NCBI RefSeq assembly: GCF_014779555.2 | Contig: NZ_CP094357.1 | Location: 1,612,001 to 1,676,000 of the forward strand | Reading direction: 5' to 3' | DNA: 64,000 nucleotides | Origin: Lysobacter capsici | GTDB lineage: Bacteria > Pseudomonadota > Gammaproteobacteria > Xanthomonadales > Xanthomonadaceae | Shown here: positions 8,304 through 16,224 of the stretch, piece by piece | Numbering within the stretch: position 1 is the stretch's first letter | How the letters are laid out: each line of letters begins with the position of its first letter | Position numbers and translations under genes: made by a program | The notes under the pieces: generated by a model | Databases searched by the model: none | Told to the model about the DNA's origin: nothing | What the model saw: the letters and a program-made list of their open reading frames with translations, nothing else

Positions 8304-9051
8304 CCGCCGCCGTTGGCCGATCGCTGTCGGCGTCATGGCCGCAAGCTTATTGTTCGCCGGCGCCGCCGTGGCCGCGGGCGCGACCGCGCCGAGCGACTTG
8401 GTGGGCGAAGCGCTCAAGCAGGACTATTCGCCGGCGATCCGCAATCTGATCGCGCTGACCGCGTTGTCGCTGTTGCCGGTGGCGCTGATCGCGATGACCT
8501 CGTTCACCCGCATCGTGATCGTGCTGTCGCTGCTGCGTCACGCCCTGGGCCTGCCGCAGACGCCGCCGAACGCGGTGGTGGTGACCTTGTCGATCTGCCT
8601 GACCTATTTCTCGATGGCGCCGGTGCTCGACAAGGTCAACGACAGCGCGCTGCAACCCTACATGGCCGAGCAGATCGGCAGCGGCGAAGCGGTGCGTCGT
8701 GGCCTGCTGCCGATGCGCGAGTTCATGGTCGGCCAGACCCGCGAATCGGACCTGACCGCGGTGCTGGAAATGGCCCGCGTGCCGGCGCCGAAGACCATCG
8801 ACGACATCCGCTTCCGCCATCTGCTGCCGGCGTTTCTGCTCAGCGAGCTCAAGACCGCGTTCCAGATCGGCTTTGTGATTTTCCTGCCGTTTCTGTTGAT
8901 CGACCTGGTGGTGGGCGCGGTGCTGATGGCCTTGGGCATGATCATGGTGCCGCCGGCGACGATCAGCCTGCCGCTGAAGATATTGCTGTTCGTCTTGATC
9001 GATGGTTGGGTGCTGGTGTCCAGGGCCTTGTTGAGCAGTTACTGGACGTGA
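8287..9051 (+). CDS. fliP: Flagellar export gate protein FliP
   Basis: FliP forms the core pore of the type III export gate with FliQ and FliR. The 254-residue protein has a cleavable-type N-terminal signal (about 1-30) and the family signatures 'MTSFTRIVIVLSLLRHALG' and 'FQIGFVIFLPFLLIDLVV', and ends with the conserved C-terminal membrane segment. Length is normal and no motif is missing. fliQ, fliR, flhB and flhA, which usually follow or lie nearby, are absent; the next gene is the sigma factor. Confidence 0.95.
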   Translation: MTRTPDRRRWPIAVGVMAASLLFAGAAVAAGATAPSDLVGEALKQDYSPAIRNLIALTALSLLPVALIAMTSFTRIVIVLSLLRHALGLPQTPPNAVVVTLSICLTYFSMAPVLDKVNDSALQPYMAEQIGSGEAVRRGLLPMREFMVGQTRESDLTAVLEMARVPAPKTIDDIRFRHLLPAFLLSELKTAFQIGFVIFLPFLLIDLVVGAVLMALGMIMVPPATISLPLKILLFVLIDGWVLVSRALLSSYWT

Positions 9052-9067
9052 GGGACGCCGGGACGTG

Positions 9068-9760
9068 ATGGAAGCGGCGACGGCCGACGGCGAGGACGCC
9101 GAACTGTGGCAGCGCTACCGCGGCGGCAGCGACGACGCGCGCGACCGGCTGTTCCTGCGTCACGTCGGCTGGGCCAGGGCGATCGCCTCGCAGGTCCACA
9201 GCCGCATACGCGCCTATCCGGTCGACCGTCAGGATTTCATCCAGAACGCGACCATCGGCCTGCTCGATGCGATGAGCCGCTTCAACCCCGAGCGCGGCGT
9301 GACCTTCCGCGTCTACGCCAAGCCGCGCGTGCGCGGCGCGGTGTTCAACGGCTTGCGCGCGATCCTCGGCGACCGCCCGCCGCCGCGCGATGAGGCCACC
9401 ATCCGCGAACGCCTGCAGAGCCTGCAGGACAACGGCGGCCAGGACACGCTGGAAAGCATCGTCGACTCGGTGGTCGGCCTGGGCCTGGGCTTCCTGCTCG
9501 ACGAAGCCGGCCGCCATGGCGGCGCCAGCGACACCCGCGACGGGCTGGCCTATGTCGACCGCCAGCAGACCGAGCATCGCCTGAGCGCCGCCCTGAACAA
9601 CCTGCCCGAGCGGCTGAAGCTGATCATCCAGACCCACTATTTCCACTATGTCCCGTTCCAGGACATCGCCCAGAGCCTCGGCCTGACCAAGGGCCGGGTG
9701 TCGCAGCTGCACCACGCGGCCTTGACCAAGCTGCGCGAGAGTTTGCGGGATATGCAGTAG
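9068..9760 (+). CDS. fliA: Sigma-28 family RNA polymerase sigma factor FliA
   Basis: The 230-residue protein has sigma region 2 ('QDFIQNATIGLLDAMSRFNP', 'GVTFRVYAKPRVRGAV') and region 4 with a helix-turn-helix ('FQDIAQSLGLTKGRVSQLHH'), matching FliA. FliA normally transcribes late flagellar genes once the hook is complete and FlgM is exported. No flgM or flagellin gene is in the window. It follows fliP by 16 bp and is probably in the same transcript. An in-frame GTG at 9065 is an alternative start. Confidence 0.88.
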   Translation: MEAATADGEDAELWQRYRGGSDDARDRLFLRHVGWARAIASQVHSRIRAYPVDRQDFIQNATIGLLDAMSRFNPERGVTFRVYAKPRVRGAVFNGLRAILGDRPPPRDEATIRERLQSLQDNGGQDTLESIVDSVVGLGLGFLLDEAGRHGGASDTRDGLAYVDRQQTEHRLSAALNNLPERLKLIIQTHYFHYVPFQDIAQSLGLTKGRVSQLHHAALTKLRESLRDMQ

Positions 9761-10130
9761 GCCGGGCCAGGGCAGCCCGGGCGGGTGGATCGCGATGGCT
9801 TGGCATGTGCCTGGGCGGAGGCGGTCATCCCGCCCTTGGCAAAAGCGGCCAGCCCGGTCCCGCGGTGAGAGGCTTCAGCCCCGACGCCTTTCGTTCCAGG
9901 CGCCGCGCAGCCTGCCCAGGCCGGCGCGCCCGGCCGAAGCCGGCTTGCACAGACGACAGCGAACAGCCGTTCAGAGCCCCTTTCGAGCCCGCAAGCCCAC
10001 CCGGCGAGGCCCGTCCGGCCTACGCTTCAACCGGATTAGTCCGACCCGCCGCCGCGCCCGGGACCCATGGCGGAGCGGGGGGCTATAATCCATCATCTCA
10101 GCCGTATCCCGGCAATAGTTAAGGAATCCC
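9761..10130 (+). promoter_or_regulatory. Intergenic region with ssb promoter
   Basis: The 370-bp gap between fliA and ssb holds no convincing gene; the open frames in it are GC-rich artefacts. A perfect -10 hexamer TATAAT lies at 10084-10089, about 40 bp before the ssb start. The expected -35 position is GC-rich and does not match TTGACA. A Shine-Dalgarno-like AAGGAA precedes the ssb ATG. I saw no clear terminator directly after fliA. Confidence 0.5.
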
Positions 10131-10679
10131 ATGGCACGCGGCGTCAACAAAGTCATCCTGGTCGGCAACCTCGGTAACGATCCGGAGACCAAATACACCC
10201 AGGGCGGCATGGCCGTGACCACCCTCAGCCTGGCGACCACCAGCGTCCGCAAGGACAAGGACGGCAATCAGCAGGAACGCACCGAGTGGCACCGGGTCAA
10301 GCTGTTCGGCAAGCTCGGCGAGATCGCCGGCGAGTACCTGAAGAAGGGCCGTCAGGTCTACATCGAAGGCTCGATCCGCTACGACAAGTTCACCGGTCAA
10401 GACGGCGTCGAAAAGTATTTCACCGACATCATCGCCGACGAGATGCAGATGCTCGGCGGCGGCGGTGAAGGCGGCGGTGGCGGCGCGCGCGAAGGCGGCG
10501 GCCGCAGCGACTTCCGCGGTGGCGGCGGTGGCGGTGGCGATCGCCCGGCGCGCGCGGCCGGCGGCGGTGGCGGCAACTACGGCGGCAATCGCGATGCCGG
10601 TCCGCCGCGCCGCGAAGCGCCCCCGGCCAAGTCGAACGACTTCGGCGACGACTTCGCCGACGACGATATTCCGTTCTGA
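10131..10679 (+). CDS. ssb: Single-stranded DNA-binding protein
   Basis: SSB coats single-stranded DNA during replication and repair and recruits partners through its acidic tail. The 182-residue protein has the OB-fold N-terminal domain ('[19 protein letters not shown]', '[16 protein letters not shown]', about 1-110). A Gly-rich linker with many GGGG runs follows (about 113-155), then the canonical C-terminal tip 'DDDIPF'. This is a normal bacterial SSB. The Gly-rich linker is coded by GGC/GGT repeats that could be prone to slippage. It is a housekeeping gene with its own promoter and terminator. Confidence 0.97.
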   Translation: MARGVNKVILVGNLGNDPETKYTQGGMAVTTLSLATTSVRKDKDGNQQERTEWHRVKLFGKLGEIAGEYLKKGRQVYIEGSIRYDKFTGQDGVEKYFTDIIADEMQMLGGGGEGGGGGAREGGGRSDFRGGGGGGGDRPARAAGGGGGNYGGNRDAGPPRREAPPAKSNDFGDDFADDDIPF

Positions 10680-10710
10680 TCCGCGGTTCGCGTTGTTCGC
10701 TGCATCTGTC

Positions 10711-10740
10711 GCAAAAGGCCCGCAAACGCGGGCCTTTTGC
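10711..10740 (+). terminator. Intrinsic terminator after ssb
   Basis: A perfect 13-bp stem (GCAAAAGGCCCGC with GCGGGCCTTTTGC) and an AAAC loop start 32 bp after the ssb stop. The CTTTT in the descending arm serves as the U-rich part. The remaining bases to 11010 hold no feature I can support. Confidence 0.85.
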
Positions 10741-11010
10741 TGTCTCCGGTTGGACGCCGCATCTTCGGCAACGGGGCGGCGGAGACCATCCAGGGACATC
10801 GCGCAGCGAGTCGATATTGAAGCCGGTATCGCGTCCGCGGCATTCGCAGTTGACGCTCGCGGCTGACGGGCGATACCCGATACAGCCGGTGGGCGCAGGT
10901 CGACGCGCGTAGGCTGACGCCAGGGCCACGGTACGGGCCGCGACCTGAAGACCCGGGCGACCCTTCGCCAGGTTCGACGGACATCCGTTCGTCTCGCCGA
11001 ACCCGGCGAC

Positions 11011-11835
11011 CTAATGCGAAAACAGCACCGGGCAAGGCGCGTGGTCCGAAAGGTGGCGGGTCGTTCCGCCCAGGATCTGCTCGATCAGCCGGGAATGGCT
11101 GTAGGCGCCGGCCACGATCAATTCGGCGTGATATTCGCTCGCATGATCGACGATTGCGCGCCCGACGTTGGCATGCGCCGCGGATCTGCGAACCCATTTG
11201 ACCTGTACCCCATGGCGCTCCAGATAGCTCGGCAAGAATGCATCCAGCGGGTACGCGATCGATGAGGTTTCGTCCACGCTCAGCAGGTCGACCGAGCGCA
11301 TGCGGACCAGCCAGGGCAAGGCATCGCGCAGCGCCCTGGCCGCTTCCCGGGAGGCCTTCCAGGCCACCACCGCATGGCCGAAGTTCGTCGGCAGGGCCTT
11401 GAAGGCCGGCACGCACAGGACCGGTCGGCCGGAGCCCGCGGCGACGGCCGCGAACACGCGGTGGCGGGCGTCGCGCTCGTTCGCGCCCATGCCGAGCACG
11501 GTGACGTCGGCATAGCGAGCGTGTTCGACGGTGATCTCCGAGGGCGTCAGCCAGAAGGATTCCGAGCGGCGAATCTCATAGGGCACCTCGTCGTAACGCA
11601 ATCGCGCGTCCGCGGCTTCGGCCATGCTTTCGACGGTGGCCAGCGCGCATTCGCGCATGCTTTCGTAGACGCCCGCGGGGTAGTACTCCCAGGCCTCCGG
11701 AATCGGCGCGACCTGGCTCACGCCCACCAGGGCGACCACCCTGCCGCGCCAGGCCTTGGCCATCGCGCAGGCGGTTTGCAGCACGGGCGAGGGAATGTCG
11801 CCCATCAACAGCGGTACGAGGAACTCCTTGAACAT
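11011..11835 (-). CDS. Tandem-domain universal stress protein
   Basis: The product is 274 residues, about twice a single Usp domain. It begins 'MFKEFLVPLLMGD' and ends with a second domain containing 'AELIVAGAYSHSRL' and 'LGGTTRHL'. The nucleotide-binding glycine pattern is degenerate (GAYSHS in place of GxxG), so ATP binding is uncertain. I chose ATG 11835 over an upstream start because the Usp fold begins there. An FNR-type box is centred 61.5 bp upstream. It is divergent from the GNAT gene. Usp proteins typically support survival under energy or oxygen limitation. Confidence 0.85.
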   Translation of the reverse strand: MFKEFLVPLLMGDIPSPVLQTACAMAKAWRGRVVALVGVSQVAPIPEAWEYYPAGVYESMRECALATVESMAEAADARLRYDEVPYEIRRSESFWLTPSEITVEHARYADVTVLGMGANERDARHRVFAAVAAGSGRPVLCVPAFKALPTNFGHAVVAWKASREAARALRDALPWLVRMRSVDLLSVDETSSIAYPLDAFLPSYLERHGVQVKWVRRSAAHANVGRAIVDHASEYHAELIVAGAYSHSRLIEQILGGTTRHLSDHAPCPVLFSH

Positions 11836-11889
11836 GGCACGCGCTCCGAAATCCGTGTCTGCAGCGTGGCAGTCGCGGCGACGGAGGCA

Positions 11890-11903
11890 TTGACGCGGAT
11901 CAA
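11890..11903. promoter_or_regulatory. FNR-type box (TTGACGCGGATCAA)
   Basis: This matches the TTGAT-N4-ATCAA consensus with one mismatch in the left half. It is centred 61.5 bp upstream of the universal stress protein start (minus strand), which fits an activator at about -41.5 with a 20-nt leader. Confidence 0.65.
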
Positions 11904-11931
11904 TCAAGCCGATGTGGCGCCGTCGCGGCGA

Positions 11932-11945
11932 TTGATCCAGATCAA
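11932..11945. promoter_or_regulatory. FNR-type box (TTGATCCAGATCAA)
   Basis: A perfect TTGAT-N4-ATCAA site, centred 62.5 bp upstream of the GNAT start. Together with the box at 11890 it gives each divergent gene its own activator site. Confidence 0.8.
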
Positions 11946-12000
11946 GAGCGAACTGCGGCGAAGCCCTAGGCTGGACCTGAACCCATCGCAGGAGCCCGCC

Positions 12001-12546
12001 GTGAACATCGCATCGCCCGCCACCCGCGTTTCAGCGCCGCTGAGATGGACGCAAACCTTGCGCGACCGCAGCCACGTCGTGATCCGATCCATTTCGCCGC
12101 TGGACCGCTCGGCCGAACGCAGTTTCCTGGAAGGGCTGTCGGCGGAGACCCGTCGATTTCGCTTTCTCGGACAGATGCGTTGCCCCAGCGAGCAATTGCT
12201 CGATCAGCTCACCGATATCGATCCCGAACACGAAATCGCCTTCGTCGCGGTGATTCCGGAAGGAAGCGCCGAACGCATCGTCGGCGCCAGCCGGTACAGC
12301 GCGTCGGCGGACGGCGAGTCCTGCGAATGCGCGGTGATCGTCGCCGACGAATGGCAGAACAAGGGCCTCGGCAGCGCGTTGATGAAGCACTTGATCGAGA
12401 TCGCGAGGCAACGCGGCATCCGTCGAATGTATTCGGTGGATCTGGCCGAGAACCTGCAGATGCGCGACCTGGCGACTTACCTCGGTTTTCACATGCGCGC
12501 CGACCCCGACGATGCCAACCAGGTCATACACGAGCTGTCGCTGTAA
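12001..12546 (+). CDS. GNAT family N-acetyltransferase
   Basis: The 181-residue protein has the GNAT acetyl-CoA binding motif A ('DEWQNKGLGSALMKHLIEIA', about 117-136; QxxGxG/A pattern) and motif B near 'LAENLQMRDLATYLGF'. Similar single-domain acetyltransferases act on proteins, including acyl-CoA synthetases and stress regulators; the substrate here is unknown. I chose GTG 12001 because AGGAG lies at about 11990 and the FNR-type box sits at the expected distance, although the frame is open further upstream across the promoter. A strong terminator follows directly. Confidence 0.82.
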   Translation: MNIASPATRVSAPLRWTQTLRDRSHVVIRSISPLDRSAERSFLEGLSAETRRFRFLGQMRCPSEQLLDQLTDIDPEHEIAFVAVIPEGSAERIVGASRYSASADGESCECAVIVADEWQNKGLGSALMKHLIEIARQRGIRRMYSVDLAENLQMRDLATYLGFHMRADPDDANQVIHELSL

Positions 12547-12553
12547 ACACCGG

Positions 12554-12580
12554 CGCCGCGCCCAGCGCGGCGTTTTTTTT
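12554..12580 (+). terminator. Intrinsic terminator after GNAT gene
   Basis: An 8-bp GC stem (CGCCGCGC/GCGCGGCG) with a CCA loop is followed by eight T residues, a textbook Rho-independent terminator. It ends only 23 bp before the next start codon. Confidence 0.9.
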
Positions 12581-12602
12581 ACGAAGCTGGGTGGCGCGGC
12601 GG

Positions 12603-12974
12603 ATGAAACTCACGCATGCATTCGATCGATTTTCGAAACTGGCGGCCCGGTTTTCCGGCCGGCCGCTGGCGTTCACCGCGGCGGTGGCGATCATCGCGGC
12701 CTGGCTGGTCACCGGGCCGCTGTTCGCCTTCAGCGACACCTGGCAGCTGGTGATCAACACCGCGACCACGGTGATCACGTTCCTGATGGTGTTTCTGATC
12801 CAGAACACGCAAAGCCGCGATACCGAGGCGATCCAGATCAAGCTCGACGAGCTGATCCGCGTGACCGAGGCCGCCAGCAATTCGCTCATGGACCTGGAAG
12901 AACTCGACGAAGCCACGCTCGAAGCGTACCGGCGCAAATACGAACTGCTGGCGCGTCGGTCGCGCGAAGGCTGA
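12603..12974 (+). CDS. Low-affinity iron permease family small membrane protein
   Basis: The 123-residue protein has two membrane segments (about 21-41 and 47-66), the motif 'VITFLMVFLIQNTQSRDTEA' and a charged C-terminal helix ('KLDELIRVTEAASN'). This pattern is the low-affinity iron permease domain of bacteria; a direct iron transport role is not proven for these short forms. The ATG lies 23 bp after a strong terminator. It therefore needs read-through or a promoter inside the terminator region. Confidence 0.75.
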   Translation: MKLTHAFDRFSKLAARFSGRPLAFTAAVAIIAAWLVTGPLFAFSDTWQLVINTATTVITFLMVFLIQNTQSRDTEAIQIKLDELIRVTEAASNSLMDLEELDEATLEAYRRKYELLARRSREG

Positions 12975-13024
12975 GCCGCGAAGTGCGAGCCATCGCCAGG
13001 TCGCGGCGCGGGCCGGGATTGCGT

Positions 13025-14281
13025 TCAACCCGGCCAGGCGACGAGCACGAAGCAGGCCGCCATCAGCAGCGTTCCCGGGATCAGTCGCGAGGCGAAAGCT
13101 CGGCCGCCCCGGGCCGCGGCGACGAAGCACTTCATCAGCGAATTGGCGATGACCGCGCCCATCAGCCCCTGTTGAGCCAACGGCGCATCGAGCGGGTCGC
13201 GCGCGATCGATTGCGCGGCCGATGCGGCGGCGGCATGCACGTCGGCCAGCCCGGACAGCGCCAGCACCCACGGCAGGCTCGCGTCGCCGAGGCTGCTTCG
13301 CGCGATCGCCGAACCCAGCATGATCGCGCCGAGCAAGGCCACGAACCGCAACGCGGCCATCGGCTCGAACGGCCGTTGCGAGACCAGCTTGCGCATCGGA
13401 ATGGCCGTCGTGGCGGAGGCCGAGCGAGTGGACAGCCACGCCGCCGCCGCGACGGCCGCGCCCGCCGCGATCAAGGCCGGCGTGGCCCAGCGCAGCATCG
13501 CCGGCGACAGCGCGCCGATCACGACCGCCAGTTGCACGATCGTGGCGACATTGGACATCAGCCCGGCGCTCGCCGCGGCCGGCGCCAGGGCGGGATCGGC
13601 ACGCGCGCGATCGGCCATCGCGGCGATCGTGGCGGTGCTCGACACGAAACCGCCGGCCAGGCCCGCGATCGAAAGCCCCAGGCGGGCGCCGAAGATCCGA
13701 AGCGCGACATAACCCACCGAACCGATCGCCATGACCGCGACCACCAGCACCCACAGACGGTGCGGGTTGATCGATCGCCAGGGGTCGATGGTCCGGTCGG
13801 GCAGCAGCGGCAGCACCACGAAGGCCGCCGCGGTCAGCAACAGCAGATCGTGCAGTTCCTGCCGCGTCAGCACCCGCCGGCTGAATCGGTGCAGGCGCTG
13901 TTTGCTGGCCAGGACGATGGCGACCAGCACGCCGAGCGCTGCGGCGATGTCGGGTGAGCGCATCGACAATGCGCCCAGCAGCCAGGTGACCAGCAATGCG
14001 ATTTCCGTGCTCAGTCCTGGGTCGCGATCGCGCGTGCTCAGGTACCCGGCGGTGACCAGCGCGCTCAGGAACAATCCGGCCGTCAGCAGGCCGAACTCGC
14101 CAAGGCTGACGGCGACCGCGCCGGCCAGGCTACACAGCACGAAGCTGCGAATGCCCGCCGGTTCGTGCAATGGGCCGCGTCCCCTGGCGCGTTCGCGATC
14201 CAGACCCACCAGCAGGCCGATGCCCAGCGCCACGCTCAGGCCGGTGATCGGAGACGGCGGGGTGATCGAAAGCGGCATCAT
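13025..14281 (-). CDS. MgtC/SapB N-terminal plus DUF4010 membrane protein
   Basis: The 418-residue polytopic membrane protein starts with an MgtC/SapB-like segment ('ALGIGLLVGLDRERARG', about 18-34). A DUF4010 region with about ten further membrane segments follows ('GLAGGFVSSTATIAAMADRA'). The biochemical role is unknown; MgtC relatives are linked to Mg/ATP homeostasis. It ends 16 bp from the adhP stop region and is transcribed in the same direction, so it is probably in the adhP transcript and under the same FNR-type box. A second ATG one codon downstream is equally possible. Confidence 0.8.
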   Translation of the reverse strand: MMPLSITPPSPITGLSVALGIGLLVGLDRERARGRGPLHEPAGIRSFVLCSLAGAVAVSLGEFGLLTAGLFLSALVTAGYLSTRDRDPGLSTEIALLVTWLLGALSMRSPDIAAALGVLVAIVLASKQRLHRFSRRVLTRQELHDLLLLTAAAFVVLPLLPDRTIDPWRSINPHRLWVLVVAVMAIGSVGYVALRIFGARLGLSIAGLAGGFVSSTATIAAMADRARADPALAPAAASAGLMSNVATIVQLAVVIGALSPAMLRWATPALIAAGAAVAAAAWLSTRSASATTAIPMRKLVSQRPFEPMAALRFVALLGAIMLGSAIARSSLGDASLPWVLALSGLADVHAAAASAAQSIARDPLDAPLAQQGLMGAVIANSLMKCFVAAARGGRAFASRLIPGTLLMAACFVLVAWPG

Positions 14282-14296
14282 GGGGCGGCAACCCGC

Positions 14297-15334
14297 CTAA
14301 GCGACCAGGCTCATGTCGAGCACCGCGCGGCCTTCGATTCCGCCCACCCGCAAACGGTCGAGCACCGTGTTGACCTGGCTCAGCGGAAAGGGTTCGACCT
14401 GGGCCCGCACCTTGCCGTAGGCCGCCATCGCGACGGCTTCGGCCAAGTCCTGACGATTGCCGACGATCGACCCGCGCAAGGTGATGCGCTTGAGCACGAC
14501 ATCGAAGATCGGCGTGGCGAATTCGCCCGGCGGCAAACCGACCAGGCTGATCGTGCCTTTGCGGCGGACCATGCCCAGCGCCTGAGTGAACGCACTGGGC
14601 GACACGGCGGTGACCAGCACGCCTTGCGCGCCGCCACCGGTGGCGCGGCGAATGTCTTCCAGCGCGTTTGCATCGTTGGCGTTGACGACGATTTCCGCGC
14701 CCAGCGAACGCGCCAGCGCGAGCTTGCTTTCGCTGACGTCGATCGCCGCGACATGCAGGCCCATGGTCTTTGCGTACTGGATGGCCAGATGGCCCAGACC
14801 GCCGATACCGGAAATCGCGATCCACTCGCCGGGTCGCGCCTCGGTCTCGCGAATGCCCTTGTAGCTGGTGACGCCCGCGCACAGGATCGGCGCGAGGGCG
14901 ATGAAGTCGCAATTGTCCGGCAGGCGCGCGACATAGGCCGCGTTGGCGATGGCATAGTCGCTGAAGGTGCCGTTGACGCTATAGCCGCTGTTGCGCTGGC
15001 GTTCGCACAAGGTTTCCCAGCCGCTGATGCAATACTCGCAATGCCCGCACGCGTCGTGCAGCCAGGCGATTCCCACCGGATCGCCGCCGCGCAGATGTTT
15101 CACTCCCGCGCCGACCTCGGTGACGACGCCGGCGCCCTCGTGTCCGGGAATGAACGGAAGGCCGGGTTGGATCGGCCAATCCCCCTGCACCGCATGCAGA
15201 TCGGTATGGCAGACCCCGCTGGCGCGGATCTTGACCAGCACCTCGCCGGGGCCGGGACTGGGGATGGGCAGATGCTCGATCGACAGCGGTACCCCGAGGC
15301 GATGCGCGACCGCCGCTCGCATGGTGCCCTTCAT
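14297..15334 (-). CDS. adhP: Zinc-dependent alcohol dehydrogenase AdhP-like
   Basis: This 345-residue medium-chain dehydrogenase interconverts primary alcohols and aldehydes with NAD(H). Visible are the catalytic zinc ligand in 'GVCHTDLH' (C42) and 'GHEGAG', structural-zinc cysteines in 'DACGHCEYCISGWETLC', and the Rossmann motif 'GIGGLGHLAIQYAKTMG'. GGAG lies 6 nt before ATG 15334. An FNR-type box is centred 63.5 bp upstream, consistent with fermentative or low-oxygen use. The neighbour upstream is a divergent response regulator. Confidence 0.93.
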   Translation of the reverse strand: MKGTMRAAVAHRLGVPLSIEHLPIPSPGPGEVLVKIRASGVCHTDLHAVQGDWPIQPGLPFIPGHEGAGVVTEVGAGVKHLRGGDPVGIAWLHDACGHCEYCISGWETLCERQRNSGYSVNGTFSDYAIANAAYVARLPDNCDFIALAPILCAGVTSYKGIRETEARPGEWIAISGIGGLGHLAIQYAKTMGLHVAAIDVSESKLALARSLGAEIVVNANDANALEDIRRATGGGAQGVLVTAVSPSAFTQALGMVRRKGTISLVGLPPGEFATPIFDVVLKRITLRGSIVGNRQDLAEAVAMAAYGKVRAQVEPFPLSQVNTVLDRLRVGGIEGRAVLDMSLVA

Positions 15335-15390
15335 CGCATGCTCCAGGTAGTGAGTCGATCTGGACTCTAGGCCCGCGCGCGAACGACGCC

Positions 15391-15404
15391 TTGATTTGGA
15401 TCAA
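15391..15404. promoter_or_regulatory. FNR-type box (TTGATTTGGATCAA)
   Basis: A full TTGAT-N4-ATCAA site in the divergent adhP/response-regulator region. It is centred 63.5 bp from adhP and 80.5 bp from the regulator start, so adhP is the better-placed target. Confidence 0.8.
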
Positions 15405-15477
15405 TGGGGGCCGACGGTTGCGATGATCGGGGGATCGGACCATTCTTTCCGCCTACCCACGGAGTTATTCGATCGCC

Positions 15478-16224
15478 ATGTCACCGGGAGCGAAGGACAA
15501 GGCATCGTCGGCCGGGCACCTGCCTGGTCTGCTGATAATCGACGACGACCCCGATATCGTCGCGCTGTTGTCGCGTTACTTCGGCGCCAACGGTTATCGG
15601 GTGATCGGTGCCGCCAACGCGGCCCAGGCGCGGGCGCTGATCGTGTCGGAGACGGTCGAACTGGTGCTGCTGGACCTGGGCCTGCCGGACGAGGACGGTC
15701 TGTCGCTGCTGCGCCATCTGCAGATGAACTGGCGAGGGCCGGTGATCGTGGTCAGCGGGCGGGGCGAAGCGGTCGAGCGCGTCGTCGGCCTGGAGCTGGG
15801 CGCCGACGATTACGTGACCAAGCCCTTCGATCTGCGCGAGCTGCTGGCGCGAACCCGATCGGTATTGCGCCGCTCGGTGGTCAAGGCGGAGGCGCCGGTC
15901 GCGGGCGAGTGCCTGGTCTTCGAAGGATTCAGCCTGGACATGCCCGCGCGCCGCCTGACCGATGCGTCGGGCAATGAGGTGCCGCTGACCACCGGCGAGT
16001 TCGAATTGCTCAAGGCGCTGCTGCAGCGTCCGCGCCAGGTGCTCAGCCGCGATCAGCTGATGACCAGCGTGCATGGCCGCGACGCCGGTCCGTTCGATCG
16101 AACCATCGACGTCGGCATCGGCCGGCTCAGGCGAAAAATCGAACGCAATCCCAGCGAGCCGACGCTGATCAAGGCGGTGCGTGGCGCCGGCTACCTGCTG
16201 GCCGCCGAGGTGCGCAGGACATGA
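15478..16224 (+). CDS. OmpR-family response regulator
   Basis: The 248-residue protein has a receiver domain (about 18-130) with 'IIDDDPD', phosphoacceptor D66 in 'LLDLGLPDEDG' and the conserved K in 'YVTKPFDLREL'. A winged-helix DNA-binding domain follows (about 145-245, 'DRTIDVGIGRLRRKIE'). It overlaps the kinase gene by 4 bp, so the two form a cognate pair. OmpR-type proteins bind direct repeats spaced about 10 bp; three such GTAAC repeats lie upstream of the nearby Crp/Fnr gene, a candidate target. An FNR-type box lies 80.5 bp upstream of the start. Confidence 0.93.
   Translation: MSPGAKDKASSAGHLPGLLIIDDDPDIVALLSRYFGANGYRVIGAANAAQARALIVSETVELVLLDLGLPDEDGLSLLRHLQMNWRGPVIVVSGRGEAVERVVGLELGADDYVTKPFDLRELLARTRSVLRRSVVKAEAPVAGECLVFEGFSLDMPARRLTDASGNEVPLTTGEFELLKALLQRPRQVLSRDQLMTSVHGRDAGPFDRTIDVGIGRLRRKIERNPSEPTLIKAVRGAGYLLAAEVRRT

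Noticed and set aside
1-9760. Virulence (injectisome) type III secretion system
   Set aside because: FlgD, FlgE and sigma-28 are flagellar, and no secretin, needle or translocon genes are present. Only the FliM-like protein looks injectisome-like.
10440-10620. Gly-codon repeats in ssb as a microsatellite or mobile repeat
   Set aside because: They encode the normal Gly-rich linker of SSB and end in frame with the DDDIPF tip.
11374-12000. Extended N-terminus of the GNAT protein (frame open from 11374)
   Set aside because: It would overlap the divergent universal stress protein gene and both FNR-type boxes. GTG 12001 with AGGAG fits the family start.
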